Source: Desulfobulbus sp. | GTDB lineage: Bacteria; Desulfobacterota; Desulfobulbia; Desulfobulbales; Desulfobulbaceae | Length of the DNA: 36,919 nucleotides | Direction of reading: 5' to 3' | NCBI GenBank assembly: GCA_009780825.1 | Contig: WQZH01000020.1 | Span: 1 to 36,919, forward strand | Shown here: piece by piece, positions 1 through 8,783 of the stretch | Position numbering within the stretch: the first letter of the stretch is position 1 | Layout: the number at the start of each line of letters is the position of its first letter | The notes under the pieces: model-generated | Told to the model about the DNA's origin: nothing | The model's input: the letters and a program-made list of their open reading frames with translations, nothing else | Databases searched by the model: none | Translations under genes and position numbers: made by a program

Positions 1-84
1 AGGCAGCGAATACAGAAAAAACTCGGCTATCTCTCTCCCGCTTCCTTTGAACGAAGATACTATGAACAAAAACTGGCCGCCTGA
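1..84 (+). CDS. IS3-family transposase OrfB, C-terminal fragment (cut by window edge)
   Basis: Frame 1 reads straight from the window edge to a TGA and gives 27 residues ending in a tail characteristic of IS3-family OrfB integrases: RQRIQKKLGYLSP followed by SFERRYYEQKLAA. The 'LGYLSP-x-x-FE' stretch is the conserved segment just after the DDE core in this family. Only the last part of the protein is visible, so the completeness of the element cannot be judged. It reads in the same direction as the autotransporter remnant that follows. Confidence 0.8.
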   Translation, partial: RQRIQKKLGYLSPASFERRYYEQKLAA

Positions 85-109
85 TATTCATTTTGGTGTC
101 CACTATTGA
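1..109 (+). mobile_element. Right end of an IS3-family insertion sequence
   Basis: After the transposase stop there are about 25 bases, including TGGTGTCCACTATTGACG, and then autotransporter coding sequence begins abruptly. A short non-coding tail ending in a terminal inverted repeat of this kind is usual for IS3 elements. The exact terminal base is not certain because the left end lies outside the window. The junction suggests that the element inserted into, and separated, the 5' part of the adjacent autotransporter gene. Confidence 0.55.
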
Positions 110-163
110 CGACTGACATCAGGACTGACCATCAACGGCGCTGCGGACGGCAGCACCATAACC

Positions 164-3100
164 ATGAATGACGGGAACAACCATTTTGCCTATATCAATT
201 TGTCCACAGGCGGAGAGCTTAATCTCTCCAATGTGGCTTTTACTGGGGGTAATAGATCCGGCTCCGGTGGCAGCGTCATCGTCGCCACCGGCGACATCAT
301 CATCAATGGCATCGGCACCCTCGCTTTCACCAACGACTCCGCACCGGCAGGGGGAAGCGGCGGCGCGATCTATACGCTCGGTGCGGTAACGATCACCACT
401 GACGCCCTCCTGTTGACCGGCAACAACATCTTCACTACCGGCAATGCCGGCGCGATTCAGGCGAACGCCAATCTGACGATTGATGCCGGCATAATCACGA
501 TAACCGACAACCACGCTTACAATTCCGGTGCAGCCGCCGGCGCGATTCAAGGAAACAGGACCGTAGAGGGCAGCACATTGATCGGTAACGCCGACAGCAT
601 AGTCACGATAACCGGCAACAGCGCGGACGGCGACACCGGCGCGATCAATGGGTCCACCGGCGTATTGATCGGCAACGCCGACAGCACAGTCACGGTGTCC
701 GGCAACAGCGCTGTGACCTCAATAGGCGCAATCTATAGCATCGGCGCGGTGACGATCGACGGCAGTCAGATCACTATCGCGAACAACAGCGCCGGTACGT
801 ACGCAGGCGCGATCTATGCTTCTAGTGGTTCGGTGACGATCGACGCTAGCCGGATCACTATCGCGGGCAACAGCGCCGGAACTTTGGCCGGCGCGATCTA
901 TGGGAGTACCGGCGTATCGATCGGCAATGACGGGAGCATAGTCACGATAACTGGCAACAGCGCCGGTACTTCCTATGCAGGCGCGATTTATGCCTCTAGC
1001 GGTGCGGTAACGCTCACCGGCAGCGAGATCACGGTGGCGAACAACAGCGCCGATACGTACGCCGGCGCTATTGGCGGGGGGGCGGGCGGAGCAAACGTAT
1101 CGATCGGCAACGTTGACGGTACAAGCACCGTCACGGTGTCCGGCAACAGCGCCGGTACGACCGGCGGAGCCCTTTATGGCATGCTCGGGGCGGTCACGAT
1201 CAATGCCAACCATCTCACGTTGTCTGACAACAATGCCGGCCAAGACGGCGGCGCGATCTATACGCCCGGTGACGTAACGATCACCACCAGGGCATCATCT
1301 TCCATCTCGAACAACACGTCCGGCGGCGATGGCGGTGCGTTGTGGTCCGGCGGCACGGTGAGCGTGAACGCCCTGGGAGGTGAGGTTTCCTTCGCCAACA
1401 ACACGGCTGGCGGCCTTGGCGGCGCGATCTATCTGGACCCTGTGGCGCTCAACCTGAACGCCATTGGCGGCGACATCGTCTTTGTCGGCAACACAGCGGG
1501 CGGCGTGGCCAACGCGGTCTATATCGACAACCTCGCGGCTGATCCCAGCACCACTGTGGCCTTGAACGCGGCTGCCGGCAATGCCATCATCTTTTACGAT
1601 CCGATCGCCAACAACACGGACAATGGGCTCATCACCGTGACCAAAGACGGCGCAGGCATGGTCAGCTTCGACGGCAAAGACTTCGTCCCTGGCAATTTCC
1701 CCGATTTGAACTCGGCTGTGTATGCCGGCACCACGGTGAAGGCGGGCACCTTCGAGGTCGGCAACAACGCGGTATACGGCGCCTATATCGGGACTGATCC
1801 CGTCAACGGCACGCCCATGGCCGGATCGAGCTTCACCGCTCTGGCGGGCACTACGGTACAGGGCGGCTCGGCGGGCACCATTGTGGCAGACTCCATGAAC
1901 ATCGGCGGCATGCTGAACATTGCGGGGCGTCAGGCTTGGAGCACCGCCGCTCCGGGCTACAGCACCTTCACCTTGAACGCCAACACCGTGACATTCCATT
2001 CCGGTTCCCAGGTCATCTTCAATACCATGTTGAACGATGGCTCGACGCAACATTCCGATCTGCTCGTCTTGGACCACGGCACGGCCACGGGCACGGCGAG
2101 CGTATTGGTCAGGAATGCGGGCGGCCTCGGCGGGTTGACGGTTGGTGACGGCATCCGCCTGGTGGAAACGGAGAATGGCGCGACCACGGCTGCGGATACG
2201 TTTGTGTTGGGCAGCCGCGTGGCTGCCGGCGCTTATGAATACCAACTGTATCGTGGCGGTGTTGCCGGCGACACACCCGATGACTGGTATCTGCGCAGTG
2301 CCGACTACCGCGCGGAAGTCCCGGTCTATATGGCGGCCCCGGCCTTGGCGAACCGGATGGGGCTGTTCATGCTCGGCACCTATCATGACCGTGTCAGCGA
2401 GGATCGTCCCGATCAGTGGGGTGCGGACGAGGGCACGCAGCCCGGCCAAAATGCAACGGGCAACAGGAGAGAAATGGCGGGCTGGGGCCGTGTGTTTGGC
2501 GAGAACGGTTCAGCGGGCTATGACAAGACGGCCAGCGGCCTCAGATCCGACGGTCCGTCGTATGACTACGGCATGGGTGCCATCCAGGTGGGCGTTGATC
2601 TTCTGCGCGCCAAGCATGGAGACAGCTCGCGGGACATCGCGGGATGGTACCTGGGGATGATGCAGGGCTATGCGGACGTGGAACAGGTGTACAGCGGCAA
2701 TAAGGCCGGCCGGGTGTATATGGACGGGTATTCGTTTGGCGGTTATTGGACGCACAAGGGCGTTTCCGAGTGGTATATCGATGTCGTGCTGCAGGGGACG
2801 CGCTATGCCGATGCCGAGGCGCGTTCCGAGGGTCTTGCGCAGAGCGGGAAGATTCAGCCCAATGGCTGGGGTGTTGCGGCCTCGCTGGAAGGCGGGCATC
2901 CGTTTGCCTTGGGGAATAACTGGTCGCTGGAGCCACAGGCGCAGATCATCTATCAGTGGATTACGCTCAACGATGATAATGACCAGTTTGGCCATGTGAA
3001 TTTCGATGACATAACAGCGTGGTATGGCCGTTTGGGTGCGCGGTTGACCAAGGACTGGCTGCGCAAGGACGGCAGGAAAAGGAGTGTTTGGGCACGATTC

Positions 3101-3337
3101 AACGTGTGGCATGCATTTGGTTCTGATCCGGGCACATCGTTTTCGTCGTTGGACGGCGCTGCGGGCACGAACCTGACGACCAATCTTGGCGGGACCTGGG
3201 ATCAGATAGGTGTGGGCGTTGCTGCCGAGATCGCCCCGCACTTCACGCTCTTTGCGATGGGCGATTACAACATGTCCCTGAGCAGTGCTGGCGGTCATGC
3301 CCTGAGCGGCAACCTCGGTCTTCGTTATGAGTTTTAG
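164..3337 (+). CDS. Autotransporter adhesin, 5'-truncated: beta-helix passenger plus complete beta-barrel
   Basis: Type V secreted surface protein. The passenger (about residues 1-470) is a run of roughly 13 repeats of 25-35 residues with a 'N-N-S-A-G-T-x-x-G-A-I-Y' theme, resembling polymorphic outer-membrane-protein (POMP) repeats and predicted to form a right-handed beta-helix. From about residue 730 it becomes a pertactin-type autotransporter barrel: 'GWGRVFGENGSAGYD' near residue 772 and a final strand GNLGLRYEF ending in Phe, the signal recognised by the BAM machinery. No signal peptide is present. The first ATG is at 164, but the same frame stays open and passenger-like back to 110, next to the IS3 end, so the true N-terminus was probably removed by the insertion. 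Without Sec targeting it is probably not exported; I regard it as a likely pseudogene with an intact 3' part. Confidence 0.85.
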   Translation: MNDGNNHFAYINLSTGGELNLSNVAFTGGNRSGSGGSVIVATGDIIINGIGTLAFTNDSAPAGGSGGAIYTLGAVTITTDALLLTGNNIFTTGNAGAIQANANLTIDAGIITITDNHAYNSGAAAGAIQGNRTVEGSTLIGNADSIVTITGNSADGDTGAINGSTGVLIGNADSTVTVSGNSAVTSIGAIYSIGAVTIDGSQITIANNSAGTYAGAIYASSGSVTIDASRITIAGNSAGTLAGAIYGSTGVSIGNDGSIVTITGNSAGTSYAGAIYASSGAVTLTGSEITVANNSADTYAGAIGGGAGGANVSIGNVDGTSTVTVSGNSAGTTGGALYGMLGAVTINANHLTLSDNNAGQDGGAIYTPGDVTITTRASSSISNNTSGGDGGALWSGGTVSVNALGGEVSFANNTAGGLGGAIYLDPVALNLNAIGGDIVFVGNTAGGVANAVYIDNLAADPSTTVALNAAAGNAIIFYDPIANNTDNGLITVTKDGAGMVSFDGKDFVPGNFPDLNSAVYAGTTVKAGTFEVGNNAVYGAYIGTDPVNGTPMAGSSFTALAGTTVQGGSAGTIVADSMNIGGMLNIAGRQAWSTAAPGYSTFTLNANTVTFHSGSQVIFNTMLNDGSTQHSDLLVLDHGTATGTASVLVRNAGGLGGLTVGDGIRLVETENGATTAADTFVLGSRVAAGAYEYQLYRGGVAGDTPDDWYLRSADYRAEVPVYMAAPALANRMGLFMLGTYHDRVSEDRPDQWGADEGTQPGQNATGNRREMAGWGRVFGENGSAGYDKTASGLRSDGPSYDYGMGAIQVGVDLLRAKHGDSSRDIAGWYLGMMQGYADVEQVYSGNKAGRVYMDGYSFGGYWTHKGVSEWYIDVVLQGTRYADAEARSEGLAQSGKIQPNGWGVAASLEGGHPFALGNNWSLEPQAQIIYQWITLNDDNDQFGHVNFDDITAWYGRLGARLTKDWLRKDGRKRSVWARFNVWHAFGSDPGTSFSSLDGAAGTNLTTNLGGTWDQIGVGVAAEIAPHFTLFAMGDYNMSLSSAGGHALSGNLGLRYEF

Positions 3338-3695
3338 CGCGCCCAGAGGTGGAGCTGATTGTTTCTTGACGAGTACGTTATGCACCGAACACTGACCAGA
3401 GTTTTTTCTGTCATTTCGACGAGCAGCGAGGAGAAATCTATAAATATCTCCGTGAGTTCTCGCGCAAGCCAAGGAGATTTCCCCCTTTAGTCGAAATGAC
3501 GAGGCAAGGGATGTTGTTTGGTGATGGATGACCGTATGGGGAGAACCGGTCCACCATCTTTTTCTTCTTCTCACCATGCTCCGGCCGACGGAACGCTGTA
3601 GCGCAATGTCCGCACCGAACAGCCGCGCGACCGGAAAAAGATGCGACCCATTTTTAGCCTTGCGGAACAGGATGCAATGGCATAATGTCAAGATT
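3338..3695. other. Gap between autotransporter and hydrogenase operon
   Basis: About 360 bases with no convincing gene. It holds an imperfect hairpin repeat (described separately) and must hold the promoter of the hydrogenase operon, since the upstream gene is unrelated and ends at 3337. I could not fix a sigma70 or sigma54 promoter by eye; the TGGCAT near 3668 lacks a matching -12 element. Confidence 0.5.
3410..3500. repeat. Imperfect inverted repeat, REP/MITE-like
   Basis: GTCATTTCGAC at 3410-3420 is matched exactly by its reverse complement GTCGAAATGAC at 3490-3500, and the neighbouring GGAGAAATCT and GGAGATTTCC also pair in part. The arms enclose about 69 bases. Short dispersed elements starting 'GTCATTTCGACGAGC' occur between genes in several bacterial groups, so this may be one copy of a genome-wide family. 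Only one copy lies in the window. Confidence 0.5.
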
Positions 3696-4229
3696 ATGCA
3701 CATCTCGCACAACAGGCAAACCAGGGTCACGTCGCCGCCGGTGGTGATTTTCGGTTGCGGCAATCTCTTGCTCGGTGACGACGGCTTCGGTCCGGCGGTC
3801 ATCGAGCAACTGGCGCGTTCCAGCCTGCCGGAAACGATCCGTTTGATCGACGCCGGCACCGGTATCAGGGAATATCTGCTTGATTATCTGCTCGCGCCTG
3901 CCCAGCGGCCCGACCTTTTGATCGTTGTCGATGCCGACCCGGGGCAGGGGGCTGCTGTCGGGCAGGTGAGAGTGTGCACCCCCGCCGACCTGCCGCCACG
4001 GAAGATCCACGACTTTTCCCTGCATCAGTTTCCCACGGTCAATCTCCTGCGGGAATTGGCACAGGCAACCGACATTGAAATCGTGCTTTTGCTGGCCGGC
4101 ATCGATCCTCCCGGCGCACTGTGCACCCAGGAGCTGTCGCTGCCGGTGCGGATTGCTGTCGACGAGGCATGCGTCCGGATCACCGAGATCATCGCTCCTT
4201 TTGCCGCCTTGGAGGGAACAGCGCCGTGA
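3696..4229 (+). CDS. Hydrogenase maturation endopeptidase (FrhD/HycI family)
   Basis: Predicted nickel-dependent aspartyl endopeptidase that clips the C-terminal extension of the [NiFe] large subunit after metal insertion. The N-terminal fold motif is clear: VVIFGCGNLLLGDDGFGPAV, with the Gly-Asn and Asp-Asp residues typical of the family, then 'LIDAGTGIREYLLDYL'. The ATG at 3696 gives 177 residues, a usual family length; in-frame codons further upstream would add an unconserved leader, and an ATG at 3672 cannot be excluded. It heads the operon and overlaps the next gene by four bases (GTGA). Its substrate is most likely MvhA in the same operon, which has a 25-residue extension only if its TGA is read through. 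Confidence 0.85.
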   Translation: MHISHNRQTRVTSPPVVIFGCGNLLLGDDGFGPAVIEQLARSSLPETIRLIDAGTGIREYLLDYLLAPAQRPDLLIVVDADPGQGAAVGQVRVCTPADLPPRKIHDFSLHQFPTVNLLRELAQATDIEIVLLLAGIDPPGALCTQELSLPVRIAVDEACVRITEIIAPFAALEGTAP

Positions 4230-5707
4230 TCTATGAAGTCAAGGTCAACGATCTGGCGGAAGAATTTGGAGTGCATCGCAACACGATCCGCAACTGGATC
4301 AACACCGGCATTCTCCCAGCTCAGGAAGGCCCGGGCCGCCGCTACCTGATTCAATGGGAGGATTACCAGCGGCTGTGCAACAAGTACGGCCGGGAGCCTC
4401 GTTTTATACCTGATCCGGCGACCCCTGGCGAATCAGCGGCAGCGCCGCGCTTGCCGGCTGCGGCGAGTTCGAGCCCGGTTCGCCTGGACGTGAAAGCCAA
4501 TTCCCTGGACACGCCGCTGGACCTGATAAACCTCTGTTTGACTTGCGGTTCCTGCGCCGGCGCCTGTCCGATCTCCGGGGTTGACGAGCTCGATCCGCGC
4601 AAAATCGTGCGGATGGCTTTTCTGGGCCTGGAAGACGAGCTGGTGGCCAGCAGTTGGCCATGGAAATGCACCCTGTGCGGCAAATGCGAGGTGGTTTGCC
4701 CGATGAACGTGGAGATCGTGCAACTGCTGCGGCGGATTCGGGCGCTGTGCGAACGGGACAAGGTGCCGGCCGCCATCAGGAAAGGGGTGGTCACCTGCCT
4801 GGAAAAAGGGAACAACCTCGGCATCCCCAAGGACGATTTCCTTGCTTTGGCCAGGGAGATGGGCGAAGAACTGGCCCGGACATCCTGCCCCGGTTTCGTC
4901 ACCCCCATCGATATCCGCGGGGCCCGTCTCCTGGTGACGGTCAATTCGAAACTTCCCTTTGCCGAACCAGAGGCCATGACCTGGTGGTGGAAGATTTTTT
5001 ACGCCGCCGCCGAATCCTGGACGATTTCCTCCGAGTTTTGGGAAGGCATCAACTGGGGGCTGTATGCCGGCGATTATGGGGCAATGCGCACCATCGTCAA
5101 ACGGATCATCGACAATGTCGAACGGCTCAACTGCACCGCCTTGCTCCTGCCTGAGTGTGGTCATGCCTACTACGCCACCCGCTACGCCCTGGAGCGCTGG
5201 TTTCCCGAATCGTTGCAACAGTTCAGGATATACACGGTATTCGACCTGCTGCTCGAGTATCTCAATGAGGGCAGAATCCAGCTCGACCCCTCTGTCCATA
5301 CCAAATTGACCACCTTTCACGATTCCTGCAACTACGGCCGCCACTCGCTTGAGGCGTTTGGACACGGCTATTTCGAGGAAGCCCGCACCTTGACCAAAGC
5401 CTGCTGCAAACGGTACGTCGATCTCGTTCCGGACCGGGAAGAAAATTACTGCTGCGGCGCTGGCGGCGGTGCCTGGGCCGACCCCTTCGGAGCTGAACGG
5501 ATCTATCACGGCCGGGTCAAGGCCCGCCAGATCAGCGTCTCTAACGCCAAGCTGGTGGTGACCTCCTGCCTCAACTGTCGGGATCAGATCCGCTATGCGC
5601 TCAACCGCGAGTTCAATCTCAATGTCGAGGTGCAATTCCTCTGGGAATTGGTGGCCAATGCCCTGGTCATGAACTCGCCGGATGCGATGGAGGTGCGCCA
5701 TGACTGA
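4226..5707 (+). CDS. HdrC/HdrB-like iron-sulfur protein with N-terminal helix-turn-helix domain
   Basis: 493 residues from a GTG that overlaps the protease stop and has GGAGGG upstream at 4211. Residues 5-45 form an excisionase/MerR-type helix-turn-helix: 'VNDLAEEFGVHRNTIRNWI' followed by a winged 'GPGRRYLI'. Then come two [4Fe-4S] motifs of HdrC type (C104, C107, C110, C114 and C148, C151, C154, C158) and an HdrB/DsrK-like region. The C-terminal CCG domain is complete (C368, C409-C410, C448-x2-C451) and can hold a noncubane cluster; the preceding CCG domain is degenerate, keeping only a PECGH motif. It overlaps HdrA by eight bases. The role is probably the acceptor-reducing half of an Hdr-like complex; the acceptor is unknown. 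The DNA-binding-type domain on such an enzyme is unusual. DsrK/HmeD-like membrane proteins are an alternative family, but no quinone-linked subunit is encoded here. Confidence 0.85.
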   Translation: MIYEVKVNDLAEEFGVHRNTIRNWINTGILPAQEGPGRRYLIQWEDYQRLCNKYGREPRFIPDPATPGESAAAPRLPAAASSSPVRLDVKANSLDTPLDLINLCLTCGSCAGACPISGVDELDPRKIVRMAFLGLEDELVASSWPWKCTLCGKCEVVCPMNVEIVQLLRRIRALCERDKVPAAIRKGVVTCLEKGNNLGIPKDDFLALAREMGEELARTSCPGFVTPIDIRGARLLVTVNSKLPFAEPEAMTWWWKIFYAAAESWTISSEFWEGINWGLYAGDYGAMRTIVKRIIDNVERLNCTALLLPECGHAYYATRYALERWFPESLQQFRIYTVFDLLLEYLNEGRIQLDPSVHTKLTTFHDSCNYGRHSLEAFGHGYFEEARTLTKACCKRYVDLVPDREENYCCGAGGGAWADPFGAERIYHGRVKARQISVSNAKLVVTSCLNCRDQIRYALNREFNLNVEVQFLWELVANALVMNSPDAMEVRHD

Positions 5708-8700
5708 GCACAACATGATCGGGGCGGTTTTGGTGGTGGGGGGAGGCATCTCCGGGATGCAGGCCGCGCTCGATCTCGCCGATTCCGGCTACTTCGTGTA
5801 TCTGGTGGAGAAGACCGGGGCCATCGGCGGGGCCATGCCCCAGTACAACAAAGTGTTCCCCACCAACGATTGCGCGATGTGCATCATCTCGCCCAAGCTG
5901 GTCGAGTGCGGCCGCCATCCCAACATCTGCATCATGACCCTGACGACGGTGATCGACATCAATGGCAGGGCAGGGGCGTTTACCGCGCGGGTGCTGGAAC
6001 ATCCCCGGTATGTCGATCCGGCCAGATGTATTGCCTGCGGCCAATGCAGCAGTCACTGCCCCAAGAGCGTCGACGATTCGTTCAACATCTTCATGGCCAA
6101 GCGCAAGGCCATTTACATCAAATATCCCCAGGCGGTCCCGCTCAAATACCAGATCGATCCTCAAGCCTGCATTCGCCTGAAGCAACCGGGGACATGCGGC
6201 ATCTGCGCCGAGATCTGCCCGTCCGGCGCTGTCAATTTTGCCGACCGTGGCCAGGAGCGGGATCTCCGGATAGGGGCGGTGGTCATGGCGCTCGGATTCC
6301 AGCCCTTTGATCCTGGCAAGACCAAGGCCTGGGGCTACGGTCTCTATCCCAATGTAGTCACCTCGCTGCAGTTCGAGCGTTTTCTGTCGCCGGGCGGCCC
6401 CACTGGCGGCGTCCTTGCCCGTCCCTCGGATCACAAGCCGGTGCAGCGGATCGCCTTCCTCCAGTGCATAGGCAGCCGCGACAAAAACCGTTGCAACAAC
6501 GAATACTGCTCGACGGTCTGTTGCATGTATGCGATCAAGGAAGCCATGACCGCCAAGGAAGCCTGTCCGGAGGTGGAAGTGACCATCTATTACATGGACA
6601 TGCGCACCCCGGGCAAGGAGTTCGAGCGTTATTTCGAACAGGCTCGCAACGAGTATGGCATCCGTTTCGTCCGTTCCCGTATCCATGGGGTCGAACCCAA
6701 GGGGCAAAAAGGCGATTTGCGCCTGCACTTCATCAACACCCACGGCAAGCAGGTGGAGGAAACCGTTGATCTGGTCGTGCTGTCGGTGGGGTTGGAAACC
6801 CCGGATGCCATGGTCCGGCTGGCTGAGAAGATCGGCATTCACATGACGCCGGACCGTTTCGCTTCGATTTCAGCCTTCATGCCGGTTCACACCTCCCTCA
6901 AGGGTATTTTCACTTGTGGCGCCTTCAACGGACCACGCGACATTCCTCAGGCAGTGATCGGCGGTTCGGCGGCGGCGGCCAGCGTCGCCGCGCTGCTCAA
7001 TCCGGTTCGCCATACCCTGACTCGGAGCCTGCCGCCTCCTCCGGAGCAGGATGTCAGCCGGCAGGAACCGCGCATCGGCGTGTTTGTCTGCCATTGCGGC
7101 ACCAATATCGCCGGTGTGGTCGATGTTGCAGAGGTGGCTGCCTATGCCGCGACCCTGCCGCAGGTGGCGCATGTGGCCCGCAACCTCTTCACCTGTTCCC
7201 AGGATACGCAGGATCTGATGGTGCAGCAGATCAGAGAAAAGAGGCTGAATCGGATCGTGGTTGCCGCCTGCACGCCGCGAACCCACGAACCCCTGTTTCG
7301 TAAAACGCTCAAATCGGCCGGAATCAACGAATACCTGATTGAAATGGCCAATATCCGCAACCAGGATGCCTGGGTACACAGCCAGGAACCGGAAGCAGCC
7401 ACGGCCAAGGCCAAGGATCTGATCCGCATGGCAGTGGCCAAGGTGAGCGGACAAGCGGCCCGCAAACCGCTGCGCATCTCCATTACCCCTTCGGTGCTGA
7501 TCATCGGCGGTGGCGTGGCAGGGATGACGTCGGCATTCAATCTGGCCAAACAGGGGTATCGTATCCATCTGATCGAAAAAACCAACCAACTCGGCGGCAA
7601 TGCCCTGCATCTGTACCAAACCTGGGGTGGCGAGCATGTGCCCCGCTTTCTCAAGGATCTGAAGGAGGCGGTCCAGCAGCATCCCCGGATCGAAGTGAGC
7701 TACGCCAGCACGGTCGCCGCGGTCAGCGGGCATGTGGGCAATTTCACCAGCCTGATCCGCATCGGGACGAATCGTAAACGAACCATCGACCATGGCGCCG
7801 TCATCATTACCACCGGCGCCAAACGCTATATCCCCGAGGAGTTCGAGTACGGCAAGATTCCCAAGGTGGTGGCCTCGATCGAGTTCGATAAGCTGCACAT
7901 GCACAACGAGACCAGGGTGGTCAACGGCAAAGCCTTTGTTTTCATCCAGTGCGTCGGTTCGCGCAATCAGCAGCGGCCCTACTGTTCGAAATCCTGCTGC
8001 ACCCATTCAATCCAAAGCGCCATCAAGTTGAAAAAGGAGGCGCCGGACCGTCAGATTTACATTCTCTACCGGGAGATCCGCACCTACGGCCAGCGGGAAC
8101 GGATCTACAACCAGGCCAGGGAAATGGGGATCGTGTTCATCAACTACGAACAACACGGCCCGCCCCGGATCAAAAGATCGGACAACAACGTCTTGGTGGA
8201 GGTGTGGGATCATGTGCTCCACCGGCCCCTGGAGATCCGGGCTGACATGGTGATCCTCGCCGCCGCCACTCTGGCCAATCCAGAAGCCGTGGCCCTGGCC
8301 AGCATGTTCAAGCTGCCGCTCAACCGGGACGGTTTTTTTCAGGAGGCCCATGCCAAGCTGCGACCGGTGGAGTTCCATGTCGATGGCGTGTTTGTCGCCG
8401 GGCTGGCCCATTATCCCAAGCCGCTGGAGGAGTCGATTTCCCAAGCCCTGGCCGCGGCCGCCAAGGCGGGCCGGCTTCTGTCGCGCAAGGAAATCACCCT
8501 GGAGCCCAACATCGCCCTGGTCGATCCGGAACGATGCGACGACTGTGCGCTGTGTATCGACGTCTGCCCTTACCAGGCAATTAAGCTGGCGGAGTACAAG
8601 GATGCGGAAGGCGCCGTCCGTACGACCGTGACCGTGGATCATGTGCTGTGCAGAGGATGCGGTATTTGCCAGGGCACCTGTCCCAAACAGGGGATCGACG

Positions 8701-8783
8701 TGGCCGGGTTCACCACGGCCCAGATCGAGGCCCAGATCGACGCGGCGTTGGAAGATTCCGCGCCGCCGGAGAGCGTGGCATGA
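5700..8783 (+). CDS. hdrA: HdrA-like flavoprotein, double length (two HdrA modules)
   Basis: 1027 residues, against roughly 650 for standard HdrA. The first module has an FAD-binding 'VVGGGISGMQAALDLADSG' at residues 10-28, an HdrA-specific cysteine group (C58, C61, C71) with SPKLVECGRHPNI, and ferredoxin motifs from C110 (CIACGQCSSHCP) and a second set around residues 155-175. A linker begins 'VFVCHCGTNIAGVVDV' near residue 460. A second FAD domain starts near 597 (LIIGGGVAGMTSAFNLAKQG), with SCCTHSIQ after it. Two C-terminal [4Fe-4S] motifs start at C946 and C984. In Hdr complexes HdrA carries the bifurcating FAD that splits electron pairs between ferredoxin and the HdrB site. The ATG at 5700 has an eight-base overlap upstream, and its stop overlaps mvhD by ATGA. 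Translational coupling suggests one complex. Confidence 0.9.
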   Translation: MTEHNMIGAVLVVGGGISGMQAALDLADSGYFVYLVEKTGAIGGAMPQYNKVFPTNDCAMCIISPKLVECGRHPNICIMTLTTVIDINGRAGAFTARVLEHPRYVDPARCIACGQCSSHCPKSVDDSFNIFMAKRKAIYIKYPQAVPLKYQIDPQACIRLKQPGTCGICAEICPSGAVNFADRGQERDLRIGAVVMALGFQPFDPGKTKAWGYGLYPNVVTSLQFERFLSPGGPTGGVLARPSDHKPVQRIAFLQCIGSRDKNRCNNEYCSTVCCMYAIKEAMTAKEACPEVEVTIYYMDMRTPGKEFERYFEQARNEYGIRFVRSRIHGVEPKGQKGDLRLHFINTHGKQVEETVDLVVLSVGLETPDAMVRLAEKIGIHMTPDRFASISAFMPVHTSLKGIFTCGAFNGPRDIPQAVIGGSAAAASVAALLNPVRHTLTRSLPPPPEQDVSRQEPRIGVFVCHCGTNIAGVVDVAEVAAYAATLPQVAHVARNLFTCSQDTQDLMVQQIREKRLNRIVVAACTPRTHEPLFRKTLKSAGINEYLIEMANIRNQDAWVHSQEPEAATAKAKDLIRMAVAKVSGQAARKPLRISITPSVLIIGGGVAGMTSAFNLAKQGYRIHLIEKTNQLGGNALHLYQTWGGEHVPRFLKDLKEAVQQHPRIEVSYASTVAAVSGHVGNFTSLIRIGTNRKRTIDHGAVIITTGAKRYIPEEFEYGKIPKVVASIEFDKLHMHNETRVVNGKAFVFIQCVGSRNQQRPYCSKSCCTHSIQSAIKLKKEAPDRQIYILYREIRTYGQRERIYNQAREMGIVFINYEQHGPPRIKRSDNNVLVEVWDHVLHRPLEIRADMVILAAATLANPEAVALASMFKLPLNRDGFFQEAHAKLRPVEFHVDGVFVAGLAHYPKPLEESISQALAAAAKAGRLLSRKEITLEPNIALVDPERCDDCALCIDVCPYQAIKLAEYKDAEGAVRTTVTVDHVLCRGCGICQGTCPKQGIDVAGFTTAQIEAQIDAALEDSAPPESVA

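Noticed and set aside
360..1500. Regular short repeats that could suggest a CRISPR array
   Set aside because: The repeats are in-frame coding units of varying length within the autotransporter, without constant repeat and unique spacer structure.
3660..3695. Possible sigma54 promoter near TGGCAT at 3668
   Set aside because: No GC at the required -12 position and spacing.
1295..3859. Long minus-strand frames of 384 and 449 codons opposite the first autotransporter
   Set aside because: They mirror a GC-rich, repeat-coded gene on the plus strand, lack family similarity and ribosome sites, and cross the gene boundary.
4433..6842. Minus-strand frames of 438 and 391 codons opposite the hdr genes
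   Set aside because: The plus strand carries unmistakable cysteine motifs; the antisense products are His/Gly/Asp-rich with no domain, typical shadows of high-GC coding DNA.
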